Assembly: GCF_029960815.1 (NCBI RefSeq)
Contig: NZ_JASBRE010000016.1
Location: forward strand, 1 to 64,000
Length of the DNA: 64,000 bases
DNA from: Pseudomonas sp. AL03
GTDB lineage: Bacteria > Pseudomonadota > Gammaproteobacteria > Pseudomonadales > Pseudomonadaceae
Direction: 5' to 3'
The notes under the pieces were generated by a model, which worked only from the letters and a program-made list of their open reading frames with translations, was not told where the DNA came from and ran no database searches. This document shows positions 39,750 through 49,181 of this stretch, one piece after another. Numbering within the stretch: the stretch's first letter is position 1; each line of letters opens with the position of its first letter. The translations under genes and the position numbers were made by a program.

Positions 39750-41474
39750 TTAAAGAGTCTCTGATCCGGTCAGGCGCTTGATGGTGCTGCGCAGGATAGG
39801 GCTGTCGGGTTGATCCTTGAGGAACTTGCCCCAGATTTGCTTGGCTTCGCGTTGCTTGCCGTTGGCCCACAGGACCTCACCCAGATGAGCGGCGACTTCC
39901 TGATCGGGAAAGCGCTCCAGGGCCTGGCGCAAGTAACGTTCGGCCTCATCGAGGTTGCCCAGGCGGAAATTCACCCAGCCGAGGCTGTCGAGAACCGCCG
40001 GGTCTTCCGGATTGATCTGGTGCGCCTGTTCGATCAAGGTCTTGGCTTCGGCGTAGCGCGTCGTACGATCGGACAGGGTGTAACCGAGGGCGTTCAACGC
40101 CATCGCGTTGTCCGGGTCGCGCTTGATGATCAGCCGCAGGTCTTTTTCCATCTGCGCCAGGTCATTGCGTTTTTCCGCTTGCATGGCGCGGGTGTACAGC
40201 AGATTCAGATCATCCGGGTACTTCTGCAAGGCTTGCTGCAATACATTCCAGGCCTTGTCGGGCTGTTTATTGGCGGACAAGGTTTCGGCTTCGATCAAAT
40301 ACAACTGAATCGCGTAATCGGGCTGCTCGTCGCGCTCCGTCACCAGACGGCTTTGGGCCTCGGCGGTCTTGCCGTTGTTCATCAAAATATCGGCCTGACG
40401 CAATTGCGCCGGCAGGTAATCATTGCCCGGGCCGACCTGGGCGTACTCGATCAGCGCGCCTTGGGGGTCGTTGCGTTCTTCAGCGATACGACCGAGGTTC
40501 AGGTGCGCCGAATCGACGTGGCTTTCACGGGCGATCAGGTCTTCCAGATAGCCCTTGGCCTCATCCCAGGCCTTGGCTTCCAGGCAGACCAGCGCCAGGG
40601 AGTAACGCAGATCGTCGTCTTCCGGGTATTGCTGTACCAGGCTCGAGAACTCGACTTTGGCATCGTCCATGCGATCCTGTTCAACCAGCATGCGCGCGTA
40701 AGTCAGGCGCAAGCGTTTGTCGTCCGGGTACTTCTTGATGCTTTTTTGCAGCAGCGGCAAGGCTTCATCGCCACGATCGAGCGTTTGCAGCAGGCGCGCG
40801 CGCAGCAGGATCGGTGCGATTTCGCCGTCATCCGGTGGATTGTCTTCCAGCAGGCCCAGCGCACCCTTGGCGTCACCGTCCTGTTGCAGTAGCAAGGCTT
40901 TGCCGAAAATCAGTTGGCTGTTGTTTGGATGGCGCTGCAATAAGCGATCAAAACTTTTCATCAAGCCGTTGCGCGTGTCCTGGTCGGTATCGGCCGCAGA
41001 CAGGGCGAGGAAGTCGAAATGCGTGTCGCCCTTGCCTTGCAGGACTTTCTCCATATAGACCATGGAGTCGTCATAACGCCCGGCGCGAGCCAGTTGCACG
41101 GCAGCAGCTCGTTGCGCCTCGAGGTCGTCCGGGGCGTTTTTCGCCCAGATCAGCGCGGTATCCAGGGCGGCCTGATCGGCGCCCAGGTACTCGGCGATGC
41201 GGAATGCCCGTTCGGAGATGCCCGGATCCTGGGTATTAACGGCCTGGGTGACGTAGTTGTCCAGGGCAATGTCAAAACGATTGCGCTGGCCAGCCAGTTC
41301 GGCGCTCAGCAGGCTGAAGACGGTTTCTTCACTAAATGAGCTGTAAACCTTGGGCTTTTCAGGGGCCGGAGTGCTGTCTTCGACCGGCGGCGTACCGTCC
41401 GACGAAACGGGTGCCAAGGCCTGGCAGCCGCTGAGGAAGACAAAAGCGAGGAGCAACGCGGAAGATCTATTCAT
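39750..41474 (-). CDS. TPR-repeat lipoprotein
   Basis: 574 residues. Signal sequence with lipobox LSGC at about 15-18 and a Pro/Ser linker, followed by about twelve tetratricopeptide repeats (AKTLIEQAHQINPEDPAVLDSLGWVNFRLGNLDEAERYLRQAL is typical). It is a protein-interaction scaffold at a membrane, conserved in this position before lolB in Pseudomonas. The partner is unknown. Confidence 0.88.
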   Translation of the reverse strand: MNRSSALLLAFVFLSGCQALAPVSSDGTPPVEDSTPAPEKPKVYSSFSEETVFSLLSAELAGQRNRFDIALDNYVTQAVNTQDPGISERAFRIAEYLGADQAALDTALIWAKNAPDDLEAQRAAAVQLARAGRYDDSMVYMEKVLQGKGDTHFDFLALSAADTDQDTRNGLMKSFDRLLQRHPNNSQLIFGKALLLQQDGDAKGALGLLEDNPPDDGEIAPILLRARLLQTLDRGDEALPLLQKSIKKYPDDKRLRLTYARMLVEQDRMDDAKVEFSSLVQQYPEDDDLRYSLALVCLEAKAWDEAKGYLEDLIARESHVDSAHLNLGRIAEERNDPQGALIEYAQVGPGNDYLPAQLRQADILMNNGKTAEAQSRLVTERDEQPDYAIQLYLIEAETLSANKQPDKAWNVLQQALQKYPDDLNLLYTRAMQAEKRNDLAQMEKDLRLIIKRDPDNAMALNALGYTLSDRTTRYAEAKTLIEQAHQINPEDPAVLDSLGWVNFRLGNLDEAERYLRQALERFPDQEVAAHLGEVLWANGKQREAKQIWGKFLKDQPDSPILRSTIKRLTGSETL

Positions 41475-41655
41475 ATAGGAAAAGGACGACTAACCTGCGG
41501 TCGGATCATCATGACACAAGCCTTCGGCCAAACATAACCGAGTCTCAGTGATGCCTTTATAGAGGCAGGTCATTGGGGCAATAGTCAGCAGTAGTTGTTC
41601 TGGCTCTGTCGAAGTAGGACAATTGTCGGCTTCACGTCACCATCAGCGACTATGA

Positions 41656-42945
41656 ATGGCCTTCCTTGCACTCGGTATTAACCACAAGACTGCTTCAGTA
41701 GACGTCCGCGAGCGCGTGGCCTTTACCCCTGAGCAGCTGGTGGAGGCCTTGCAGCAGCTCTGCCGACTCACCGACAGCCGCGAAGCTGCGATCCTCTCCA
41801 CCTGCAATCGCAGTGAACTCTATATAGAACAGGATCACCTTTCGGCGGACGTCATCCTGCGCTGGCTGGCCGATTATCACCATTTGAGCCTCGAGGAGCT
41901 GCGCGCGAGCGCTTATGTGCACGAAGATGATGCGGCAGTTCGTCACATGATGCGGGTGGCCTCCGGGCTCGATTCGCTGGTGTTGGGCGAACCGCAGATT
42001 CTCGGTCAGATGAAATCGGCTTACGCCGTGGCCCGCGAAGCCGGCACCATCGGTCCGTTGCTCGGGCGGTTGTTCCAGGCGACGTTCAACGCGGCCAAAC
42101 AGGTGCGCACCGACACCGCCATCGGCGAGAACCCGGTCTCCGTGGCGTTTGCCGCGGTCAGCCTGGCGAAACAGATTTTCAGTGATCTGCAACGCAGTCA
42201 GGCCTTGCTGATCGGCGCCGGTGAGACCATCACCCTGGTCGCCCGCCATCTGCACGAATTGGGTGTGAAGCGCATCGTGGTCGCCAACCGCACCCTGGAG
42301 CGCGCGAGCATTCTGGCCGAGCAGTTCGGCGCCCATGCGGTGTTGCTCTCGGAAATCCCGGCCGAGCTTGTGCGCAGCGACATCGTTATCAGTTCCACCG
42401 CCAGCCAGTTGCCGATCCTTGGCAAGGGCGCGGTGGAAAGCGCCTTGAAACTGCGCAAGCACAAGCCGATCTTCATGGTAGACATCGCCGTCCCTCGGGA
42501 TATCGAGCCGGAAGTCGGCGAACTGGACGACGTTTACCTGTATAGCGTCGACGATCTCCACGAAGTGGTCGCCGAGAACCTCAAGAGCCGCCAGGGCGCA
42601 GCCCAAGCGGCAGAAGAGATGGTCTCGGTCGGTGCCGAAGATTTCATGGTCCGCCTGCGTGAACTGGCGGCGGTGGATGTGCTCAAGGCCTATCGCCAAC
42701 AAAGCGAGCGCATGCGCGACGAAGAATTGCAGAAGGCCCAGCGCATGCTGGCCAACGGCAGCAGCGCCGAAGACGTGCTGGTGCAACTGGCGCGGGGCCT
42801 GACTAACAAACTCTTGCACGCACCGAGCGTGCAGTTGAAAAAGCTCTCTGCCGAAGGCCGCCTCGATGCGCTGGCCATGGCCCAGGAACTCTTTGCCCTT
42901 AATGAGGGCTCATCGGATAGCTTTTCGGATAAGAAACCGCAATGA
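41656..42945 (+). CDS. hemA: Glutamyl-tRNA reductase
   Basis: 429 residues; NADPH-dependent first step of C5 heme synthesis. The catalytic Cys is in ILSTCNRSELY (about residue 50), GLDSLVLGEPQILGQMKSAY follows, and the NADPH domain reads LLIGAGETITLVARHL. Divergent from the TPR lipoprotein gene with 181 bp between. Head of the hemA-prfA-prmC-moeB-murI operon, overlapping prfA by 4 nt. Confidence 0.96.
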   Translation: MAFLALGINHKTASVDVRERVAFTPEQLVEALQQLCRLTDSREAAILSTCNRSELYIEQDHLSADVILRWLADYHHLSLEELRASAYVHEDDAAVRHMMRVASGLDSLVLGEPQILGQMKSAYAVAREAGTIGPLLGRLFQATFNAAKQVRTDTAIGENPVSVAFAAVSLAKQIFSDLQRSQALLIGAGETITLVARHLHELGVKRIVVANRTLERASILAEQFGAHAVLLSEIPAELVRSDIVISSTASQLPILGKGAVESALKLRKHKPIFMVDIAVPRDIEPEVGELDDVYLYSVDDLHEVVAENLKSRQGAAQAAEEMVSVGAEDFMVRLRELAAVDVLKAYRQQSERMRDEELQKAQRMLANGSSAEDVLVQLARGLTNKLLHAPSVQLKKLSAEGRLDALAMAQELFALNEGSSDSFSDKKPQ

Positions 42946-44024
42946 AAGCGTCACTGCTCAATAAGCTGGACATCCTCCAGGACCGTTTCGAGGAATTGAC
43001 CGCCTTGCTTGGCGACGGCGAAGTCATTTCCGATCAGAACAAATTCCGCACCTATTCCAAGGAATACGCGGAAGTCGAGCCGATTGTCGATGCCTATAAA
43101 CAGTTGCTCAAAGTGCAAAGCGACCTTGACGGCGCCCAGGCGCTGCTCAAGGACAGCGACCCGGACATGCGCGAAATGGCCGTGGAAGAAGTCCGCGAAG
43201 CCAAAGAGCAACTGATCGACATCGAAGCCAGCCTGCAACGCATGCTGCTGCCCAAGGATCCGAATGACGGGCGTAACGTGTTCCTCGAAATTCGCGCCGG
43301 CACCGGCGGTGACGAGGCGGCGATTTTCTCCGGCGACCTGTTCCGCATGTATTCGCGTTACGCCGAGCGTCGCGGTTGGCGGGTGGAGATCCTCTCGGAG
43401 AACATCGGCGAGCACGGCGGCTATAAAGAAGTCATCGCCCGAGTCGAAGGCGACAGCGTCTACGGCAAGTTGAAATTCGAATCCGGTGCGCATCGCGTGC
43501 AACGGGTTCCGGCCACTGAGTCCCAGGGTCGCATCCACACCTCGGCCTGCACTGTGGCGGTGTTGCCCGAGCCGGACGAACAGGAAGCGATCGAGATCAA
43601 CCCCTCGGATTTGCGCATCGATACCTACAAATCCTCCGGTGCCGGTGGTCAGCACGTTAACAAAACGGACTCGGCGATCCGCATTACTCACCTGCCGTCC
43701 GGTATTGTCGTCGAGTGCCAGGAAGAACGTTCCCAGCACAAGAACCGCGCCCGGGCGATGTCCTGGCTGTCGGCCAAGCTCAATGACCAGCAGACCAGCG
43801 CCGCCGCCAATGCCATCGCCAGCGAGCGTAAATTGCTGGTGGGGTCGGGCGATCGCTCCGAGCGGATCCGCACCTACAACTTTGCCCAGGGCCGGGTCAC
43901 CGATCACCGGGTCAACCTGACGCTGTATTCCCTCGACGAAATCCTCGCGGGTGGTGTCGACGCGGTGATCGAGCCGTTGCTGGCCGAATACCAGGCTGAC
44001 CAATTGGCAGCGATAGGTGAGTAA
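42942..44024 (+). CDS. prfA: Peptide chain release factor 1
   Basis: 360 residues. Recognises UAA/UAG through the P-A-T motif (VPATESQGRIHTS) and triggers hydrolysis with GGQ (SSGAGGQHVNKTDSAIR). Full length. It starts in the hemA stop (ATGA) and abuts prmC directly, whose product methylates the GGQ glutamine. Confidence 0.97.
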   Translation: MKASLLNKLDILQDRFEELTALLGDGEVISDQNKFRTYSKEYAEVEPIVDAYKQLLKVQSDLDGAQALLKDSDPDMREMAVEEVREAKEQLIDIEASLQRMLLPKDPNDGRNVFLEIRAGTGGDEAAIFSGDLFRMYSRYAERRGWRVEILSENIGEHGGYKEVIARVEGDSVYGKLKFESGAHRVQRVPATESQGRIHTSACTVAVLPEPDEQEAIEINPSDLRIDTYKSSGAGGQHVNKTDSAIRITHLPSGIVVECQEERSQHKNRARAMSWLSAKLNDQQTSAAANAIASERKLLVGSGDRSERIRTYNFAQGRVTDHRVNLTLYSLDEILAGGVDAVIEPLLAEYQADQLAAIGE

Positions 44025-44855
44025 ATGACGATCATTGCCAGTTTGTTACGCGCCGCCGACCTGCCGGATTCGCCCTCCGCGCGCCTGGATGCCGAATTGT
44101 TGCTCGCCGCAGCGTTGGGCAAGTCCCGCAGTTTTCTGCACACCTGGCCCGAGCGCATCGTTCCGAGCGAAGCGGCGCTGAAGTTTGCCGAGTACCTGCA
44201 ACGCCGTCGTGGCGGTGAGCCGGTGGCCTACATCCTCGGCCAGCAAGGTTTCTGGAAGCTCGATCTGGAAGTTGCGCCACACACGCTAATCCCGCGCCCG
44301 GACACCGAGCTGTTGGTGGAAGCGGCGCTTGAACGCCTGCCAGCCACACCTGCCAAGGTCCTCGATCTCGGCACCGGTAGCGGCGCCATTGCCCTGGCCC
44401 TGGCGAGCGAGCGTCCGGCCTGGAAGGTTACTGCCGTGGATCGCGTGCTCGAAGCCGTGGCCCTGGCCGAGCGCAATCGCCAGCGCTTGCACCTGAACAA
44501 CGCCACCGTGCTGAGCAGTCATTGGTTCAGTGCCCTGGAAGGTCAGCGTTTTCAACTGATCATCAGCAACCCGCCTTACATCGCATCCGCCGACCCGCAT
44601 CTGGTGGAAGGCGATGTGCGCTTCGAACCGGCCAGTGCCTTGGTGGCCGGCGTCGACGGGCTCGACGATCTGCGTCTGATCGTCGCCCAGGCGCCGGATT
44701 ACCTTGAAACGGGCGGTTGGCTGATGCTCGAACACGGTTACGATCAAGCCCATGCAGTACGCGATTTGCTACTGATCCGCGGCTTTGAAGACGTCCACAG
44801 CCGCACCGATCTGGGCGGGCACGAACGTATCAGCCTGGGGCGCCTGCCGTGCTGA
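44025..44855 (+). CDS. prmC: Release factor glutamine methyltransferase
   Basis: 276 residues. N-terminal helical release-factor-binding domain, SAM site VLDLGTGSGAIALALA, and the catalytic NPPY (ISNPPYIASADPHL). Modifies the GGQ motif of release factors. Starts immediately after prfA and overlaps moeB by 7 nt. Confidence 0.95.
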   Translation: MTIIASLLRAADLPDSPSARLDAELLLAAALGKSRSFLHTWPERIVPSEAALKFAEYLQRRRGGEPVAYILGQQGFWKLDLEVAPHTLIPRPDTELLVEAALERLPATPAKVLDLGTGSGAIALALASERPAWKVTAVDRVLEAVALAERNRQRLHLNNATVLSSHWFSALEGQRFQLIISNPPYIASADPHLVEGDVRFEPASALVAGVDGLDDLRLIVAQAPDYLETGGWLMLEHGYDQAHAVRDLLLIRGFEDVHSRTDLGGHERISLGRLPC

Positions 44856-45604
44856 ATGATCAGGAATTGTTGCGCTACAGTCGGCAGATTCTATTGCAGC
44901 ACGTCGACATCGACGGCCAGTTGCGACTGAAAGAAAGCCGCGTGTTAATCGTCGGTCTCGGCGGTCTCGGCTCACCGGTTGCGCTGTACCTGGCAGCTGC
45001 TGGCGTCGGCGAGTTGCATTTGGCGGACTTCGACACCGTCGACCTGACCAATTTGCAACGCCAGATTGTTCACGACACCGACAGCGTCGGCCTGAGCAAG
45101 GTCGATTCGGCCATTCGCCGACTGAACGCGATCAATCCCGAGATTCAGTTGATCGCCCATCGCACCGCGCTGGACGAAGATTCCCTGGCCGCCGCCGTGG
45201 CCACGGTGGATCTGGTGCTGGACTGTTCCGATAATTTCTCCACCCGCGAAGCGGTCAACGCTGCGTGTGTCGCCGCCCGCAAACCTCTGGTCAGTGGCGC
45301 TGCGATTCGGCTGGAAGGGCAGTTGTCGGTGTTCGACCTGCGTCGTCCGGAGAGTCCGTGCTATCACTGTTTGTATGGTCACGGCAGCGAAGCCGAATTG
45401 ACGTGCAGCGAAGCCGGCGTCGTGGGGCCTTTGGTTGGGCTGGTCGGCAGCCTCCAGGCGCTGGAAGCCATGAAATTGCTGGTCGGTTTCGGCGAGCCGC
45501 TGGTGGGGCGTCTGTTGTTGATCGATGCCTTGGGCTCGCGCTTTCGCGAATTACGGGTCAAGCGTGATCCAGGCTGCAGCGTCTGTGGTTCGAAGCATGC
45601 GTGA
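44849..45604 (+). CDS. moeB: Molybdopterin-synthase adenylyltransferase
   Basis: 251 residues, ThiF/E1-like. ATP motif VGLGGLGSPVALYLAAAGVG, NLQRQIVHDTDSVGLSK with the adenylation Arg/Lys, LDCSDNFSTREAVN, and two zinc CxxC pairs (CYHC and CSVC). Activates the C-terminus of MoaD for molybdopterin synthesis. It overlaps both neighbours, prmC and murI. Confidence 0.92.
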   Translation: MLNDQELLRYSRQILLQHVDIDGQLRLKESRVLIVGLGGLGSPVALYLAAAGVGELHLADFDTVDLTNLQRQIVHDTDSVGLSKVDSAIRRLNAINPEIQLIAHRTALDEDSLAAAVATVDLVLDCSDNFSTREAVNAACVAARKPLVSGAAIRLEGQLSVFDLRRPESPCYHCLYGHGSEAELTCSEAGVVGPLVGLVGSLQALEAMKLLVGFGEPLVGRLLLIDALGSRFRELRVKRDPGCSVCGSKHA

Positions 45605-46388
45605 AGCGCCGATTGGCGTGTTCGACTCCGGCGTTGGTGGGCTTTCGGTGCTGGCCGAGATCCAGCGTTTGCTGCCCGACGAGTCACTGTTGTACGTCGC
45701 CGATTGCGGGAATATTCCCTATGGCGAGAAAACCCCGGAATTCATCCGTCATCGTTGCAGTGTGATGGCCGGTTTTTTTCAGCAGCAAGGCGCCAAGGCT
45801 TTGGTGCTGGCCTGTAACACGGCGACTGTCGCTGGCGTTGCAGACTTGCGGCGCGATTATCCCGAGTGGCCCATCGTCGGCATGGAGCCGGCGGTCAAAC
45901 CGGCCGCTGCCGCCACCCGCAGCGGAGTGGTCGGCGTACTCGCCACCACCGGCACCTTGCAAAGTGCCAAGTTCGCCGCTTTGCTCGACCGTTTCGCCGC
46001 CGATGTGCGCGTCCTCACTCAGCCGTGCCCCGGCCTGGTGGAGCTGATTGAAAACGGCGATCTGCACAGTCCTGCACTGCGCCAGTTGCTTGCCAGGTAT
46101 GTCGAGCCGCTGCTCGGCGCCGGGTGCGACACAATAATTCTCGGCTGCACGCATTACCCCTTCCTAAAGCCGTTGCTTAAGCAGATGATCCCTGAAGACA
46201 TCAGCCTGATCGACACCGGCGCCGCTGTAGCGCGGCAACTTCAGCGTCTGTTGGCCGAGCGTGAATTGCTCGCCGAGGGGCCTGCACGTGCCGCACAGTT
46301 CTGGACGAGTTCCGATCCGGAACATTTCAGAAATATCTTGCCGATACTGTGGAATACCGCTGGCGTTGTGCAAAGCTTTAAAGGGTAA
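45597..46388 (+). CDS. murI: Glutamate racemase
   Basis: 263 residues from the ATG at 45597 (MREAPIGVFDSGVGGLSV), which overlaps the moeB stop by 8 nt; the longer frame is read-through of moeB sequence. The two catalytic Cys are in LACNTATVAGV and ILGCTHYPFL. Makes D-glutamate for peptidoglycan. Confidence 0.95.
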   Translation: MREAPIGVFDSGVGGLSVLAEIQRLLPDESLLYVADCGNIPYGEKTPEFIRHRCSVMAGFFQQQGAKALVLACNTATVAGVADLRRDYPEWPIVGMEPAVKPAAAATRSGVVGVLATTGTLQSAKFAALLDRFAADVRVLTQPCPGLVELIENGDLHSPALRQLLARYVEPLLGAGCDTIILGCTHYPFLKPLLKQMIPEDISLIDTGAAVARQLQRLLAERELLAEGPARAAQFWTSSDPEHFRNILPILWNTAGVVQSFKG

Positions 46389-46501
46389 GTTAACGCCTGG
46401 GGCAAACGAGTCATTGGGGTGAACTTCTGATTAAGCGTCGACTTCTATAGCGTTAAGCAACAAAAAAACCATACGAAATCGTTCGGAAAAGGATGTTTCT
46501 A

Positions 46502-47020
46502 ATGAAGCGACTATTCTGCTTGGCTGCGATTGCGGCCGCACTGATGGGGCACAGTTTTACCGCACAGGCGGCAGGCGTTGAGTTCGCGGTTGGCCAGACC
46601 AGCGAGTCGACCATGACCTACCGACTGGGCCTGCAATTCGATTGGGACAAGAGCTGGTTGCAGAGTGATGTCGGTCGTTTGACCGGTTACTGGAGCGGTG
46701 CCTACACCTATTGGGAAGGCAACAAGACCTCCAGCAACCACAGCCTGTCGTTCTCGCCGGTGCTGGTTTACGAGTTTGCCGGGCAGACCGTCAAACCCTA
46801 TGTGGAGTTGGGGGTTGGCGTGGCAGTGTTCGCCAATACCGAAGTCGAAAACAACAATCTCGGCAATGCCTTTCAGTTTGAAGACCGGTTCGGCTTTGGG
46901 CTGCGCTTTGCGGGCGGGCATGAAGTCGGGATTCGTGCGACGCACTATTCCAATGCCGGGCTCAGCAGCCCGAACAATGGTGTAGAAAGCTACGCACTGC
47001 ATTACACGATGCCGCTCTAA
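46502..47020 (+). CDS. pagL: Lipid A 3-O-deacylase PagL
   Basis: 172 residues from the ATG at 46502; the ATG at 46493 touches the RBS (GGAAAAGG) and is too close. Signal peptide to about residue 24 (TAQAAG), then an eight-stranded beta-barrel. The PagL active site is complete: H148 and S150 in ATHYSNAG and E162 in GVESY. This outer-membrane enzyme removes the 3-O acyl chain of lipid A. It lies 113 bp downstream of murI and likely has its own promoter. Confidence 0.9.
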   Translation: MKRLFCLAAIAAALMGHSFTAQAAGVEFAVGQTSESTMTYRLGLQFDWDKSWLQSDVGRLTGYWSGAYTYWEGNKTSSNHSLSFSPVLVYEFAGQTVKPYVELGVGVAVFANTEVENNNLGNAFQFEDRFGFGLRFAGGHEVGIRATHYSNAGLSSPNNGVESYALHYTMPL

Positions 47021-47054
47021 GCACACTGCACAATCAATGGGGGTGGGTTTGAGT

Positions 47055-47360
47055 TCAGCGATACGCCGTGGTAATCCCCTGGCGTTCGTCGATGCATTCC
47101 GGTGCGCCCATCTCGAACTCCCTGCAGATCAGCGGGCGTTTCTCGTAGATGGTGCACATCATGGTGTTGCGATCCAGCGCAGCACACCAACCGTCATCCA
47201 GACGCAACATGACTTCCCCACCCCAGTCATCAGTATCGATAAAACGTTCGGGCACGCCTGTGTCGGTGATCAGCATGACTTCAAGCTGGCAGCAGCAAGC
47301 TGCGCAGGTCGAGCAAGTGACCACCGGTTCAGCGATTTGCGTGTGGGGAATGGTTTTCAT
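47055..47360 (-). CDS. YkgJ-family cysteine-cluster protein
   Basis: 101 residues from the ATG at 47360 (MKTIPHTQIAEPVVTC). Cysteine cluster CSTCAACC near the N-terminus and further Cys (GWCAALD, MMCTIYEKRPLICREFEMGAPEC), the UPF0153/YkgJ pattern thought to bind zinc or Fe-S. Function unknown. It lies 53 nt after the DUF2878 gene on the same strand and may be the last gene of the light-stress operon. Confidence 0.85.
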   Translation of the reverse strand: MKTIPHTQIAEPVVTCSTCAACCCQLEVMLITDTGVPERFIDTDDWGGEVMLRLDDGWCAALDRNTMMCTIYEKRPLICREFEMGAPECIDERQGITTAYR

Positions 47361-47413
47361 GGCACGCAGTGTAAGGCAGTGGGCCGGGGCTGTGTGAAAG
47401 GCCTGACGGACGC

Positions 47414-47917
47414 TCAGCTGTGAGTATCGGACGCCAGCCGCTGAGCCATGAAATGCAGTGTGGGAAACAGCAGCGCCCACAGTAATCCGATGCCGATCAG
47501 TGTCGGCCATTGTCCGTAGGGAAATTGCACCCCGGCCAATTGTCCTCCCGCGTAATACGACAACGGCCCACCGACGGCGCCCAGTAGGCTGCCGAGCCAC
47601 CAGGGATTGGCGGTCCATTGCAGGCAATGTCGCAAAGTGGTTGCCAGCAACGCCCACAACAGCATCAGCCACATCGGAATCAGCGGCGCGACATCGTTGA
47701 AGTCGAACACCCCCAGCCAGCGCAACGAACTGTCGACCGTCGTTCCCAGCAGCACCACGCTGAGGATCAGTCGGCCTTCATCAGCCCAGCGACTTATCCA
47801 CAACAGATGAATCACCAGCACCGCCAACGCCACCAGCAACCACAGACCACTGCCTCCGATCACGCAGGCAAACCAGCCGACCTGAAACAGCGCGGCATTT
47901 GCCCATCGTTCAAGCAT
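47414..47917 (-). CDS. DUF2878 integral membrane protein
   Basis: 167 residues from the ATG at 47917 (MLERWANAALFQVGWF), overlapping the cfa stop by 8 nt. Five or six hydrophobic segments rich in Trp and Leu fill it completely. No catalytic motif seen. DUF2878 genes travel with cfa, DUF1365 and the COG2907 flavoprotein, which suggests a role in membrane-lipid modification (inference). Confidence 0.8.
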   Translation of the reverse strand: MLERWANAALFQVGWFACVIGGSGLWLLVALAVLVIHLLWISRWADEGRLILSVVLLGTTVDSSLRWLGVFDFNDVAPLIPMWLMLLWALLATTLRHCLQWTANPWWLGSLLGAVGGPLSYYAGGQLAGVQFPYGQWPTLIGIGLLWALLFPTLHFMAQRLASDTHS

Positions 47918-49181
47918 CGAATCGGCCGAGCAGCGGCGCCGGCATCGCGGCGGGTTTGGCCAGCAGCAATTGCGCCGTGCCGATGGTGCGTTCCAGGAAA
48001 CCACCTTCGCAGTAGCACAGATAAAATTCCCACAGCCGCAGGAAATAGTCATCGTAGCCCATTTCGCTCAAGCGACCGTGGGCGCGGCGAAAATTCTCAT
48101 GCCACAGGCGCAAGGTTCGGGCGTAGTGCAGGCCGAAATCCTCCATGTGCAGTAGGTTCATGTCGGTGTCACGGCTGACAATCTCCAGCATTTTCTGCAC
48201 GCAGGGCAGGGCGCCGCCGGGGAAAATGTAACGCTGAATGAAATCGACATTGCTCTTGGCTTGTTCGTAGCGCTGCTCGCGGATGGTGATCGCTTGCAAC
48301 AGCATCAAGCCGTTGCTCTTGAGCAGCTGCGCGCATTGCTTGAAGTAGATCGGCAGGAAGCGATGACCAACCGCTTCGATCATCTCGATCGACACCAGTT
48401 TGTCGTACTGCCCGGTCAGGTCGCGATAATCGGACAGGAGCAGTGTGACCTGATCTTGCAAACCCAGGGCTTCGATCCGTTGCGCGGTAAAGGCGTACTG
48501 CTCTTTCGACAGTGTGGTGGTGGTGACTTTGCAGCCGTATTTCTGGGCGGCGTAAAGCGCCATGCTGCCCCAGCCGGTGCCGATTTCCAGCAGGTGATCG
48601 CTGGGTTGCAGCGCGAGTTTCTGGCAGATACGTTCGAGCTTGTTCAGTTGCGCCTGTTCCAGGGTGTCTTCAGGGGTGAGGAACTGCGCGGCGGAATACA
48701 TCATGGTCGGGTCGAGAAACTGCTCAAACAAGTCATTGCCGAGGTCGTAATGTGCCGCGATGTTTTTCTGCGAGCCCTTGCGTGTGTTGCGATTGAGCCA
48801 GTGCAGGCTCTGCACGAACGGGCGGCTCAGTTTTGCCAGTCCACCTTCCAGCGCATCCAGTACGACAAGGTTGCTGACGAAGACACGCACCACTGCCGTC
48901 AAATCCGGCGAACTCCAGTAGCCGTGGATAAACGCTTCGCCCGCGCCAATCGAGCCGTTACTCGCCACCAGTCCCCAGGCCGCGGCGTCGAGGATATGGA
49001 TTTCGCCTACGAGATGGTTGCCGGCGGTACCGAAGACGTGCCGTTCGCCGTCTTCGAAGACCACCAGTTGCCCGTGTTTGAGTTGCGCCATCTGCCGCAA
49101 CACACCACGGCGCAGCAACGATCCGGTCAGGCCGTTGGTACTTAACAGGTTGGTTTTGGCCGAGACACTAGAGGATTTCAT
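47910..49181 (-). CDS. cfa: Cyclopropane-fatty-acyl-phospholipid synthase family methyltransferase
   Basis: 423 residues from the ATG at 49181 (MKSSSVSAKTNLL), overlapping the DUF1365 gene by 14 nt. SAM site LLEIGTGWGSMALYAAQKYG, the downstream IEMIEAVGHRFLPIYF, and the Cys of FYLCYCEGGF near the C-terminus. The family methylates double bonds of membrane phospholipid acyl chains using SAM. In this gene company it could instead resemble UfaM, which methylates vaccenate on the way to furan fatty acids. Confidence 0.88.
   Translation of the reverse strand: MKSSSVSAKTNLLSTNGLTGSLLRRGVLRQMAQLKHGQLVVFEDGERHVFGTAGNHLVGEIHILDAAAWGLVASNGSIGAGEAFIHGYWSSPDLTAVVRVFVSNLVVLDALEGGLAKLSRPFVQSLHWLNRNTRKGSQKNIAAHYDLGNDLFEQFLDPTMMYSAAQFLTPEDTLEQAQLNKLERICQKLALQPSDHLLEIGTGWGSMALYAAQKYGCKVTTTTLSKEQYAFTAQRIEALGLQDQVTLLLSDYRDLTGQYDKLVSIEMIEAVGHRFLPIYFKQCAQLLKSNGLMLLQAITIREQRYEQAKSNVDFIQRYIFPGGALPCVQKMLEIVSRDTDMNLLHMEDFGLHYARTLRLWHENFRRAHGRLSEMGYDDYFLRLWEFYLCYCEGGFLERTIGTAQLLLAKPAAMPAPLLGRFDA

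Noticed and set aside
39810..40892. 360-codon plus-strand open frame over the TPR lipoprotein gene
   Set aside because: Shadow of the TPR repeats; the minus-strand gene has a lipobox and clear repeats.
41695..42819. 374-codon minus-strand open frame over hemA
   Set aside because: Antisense to hemA, a certain gene. A similar shadow lies over prfA at 42951-44003.
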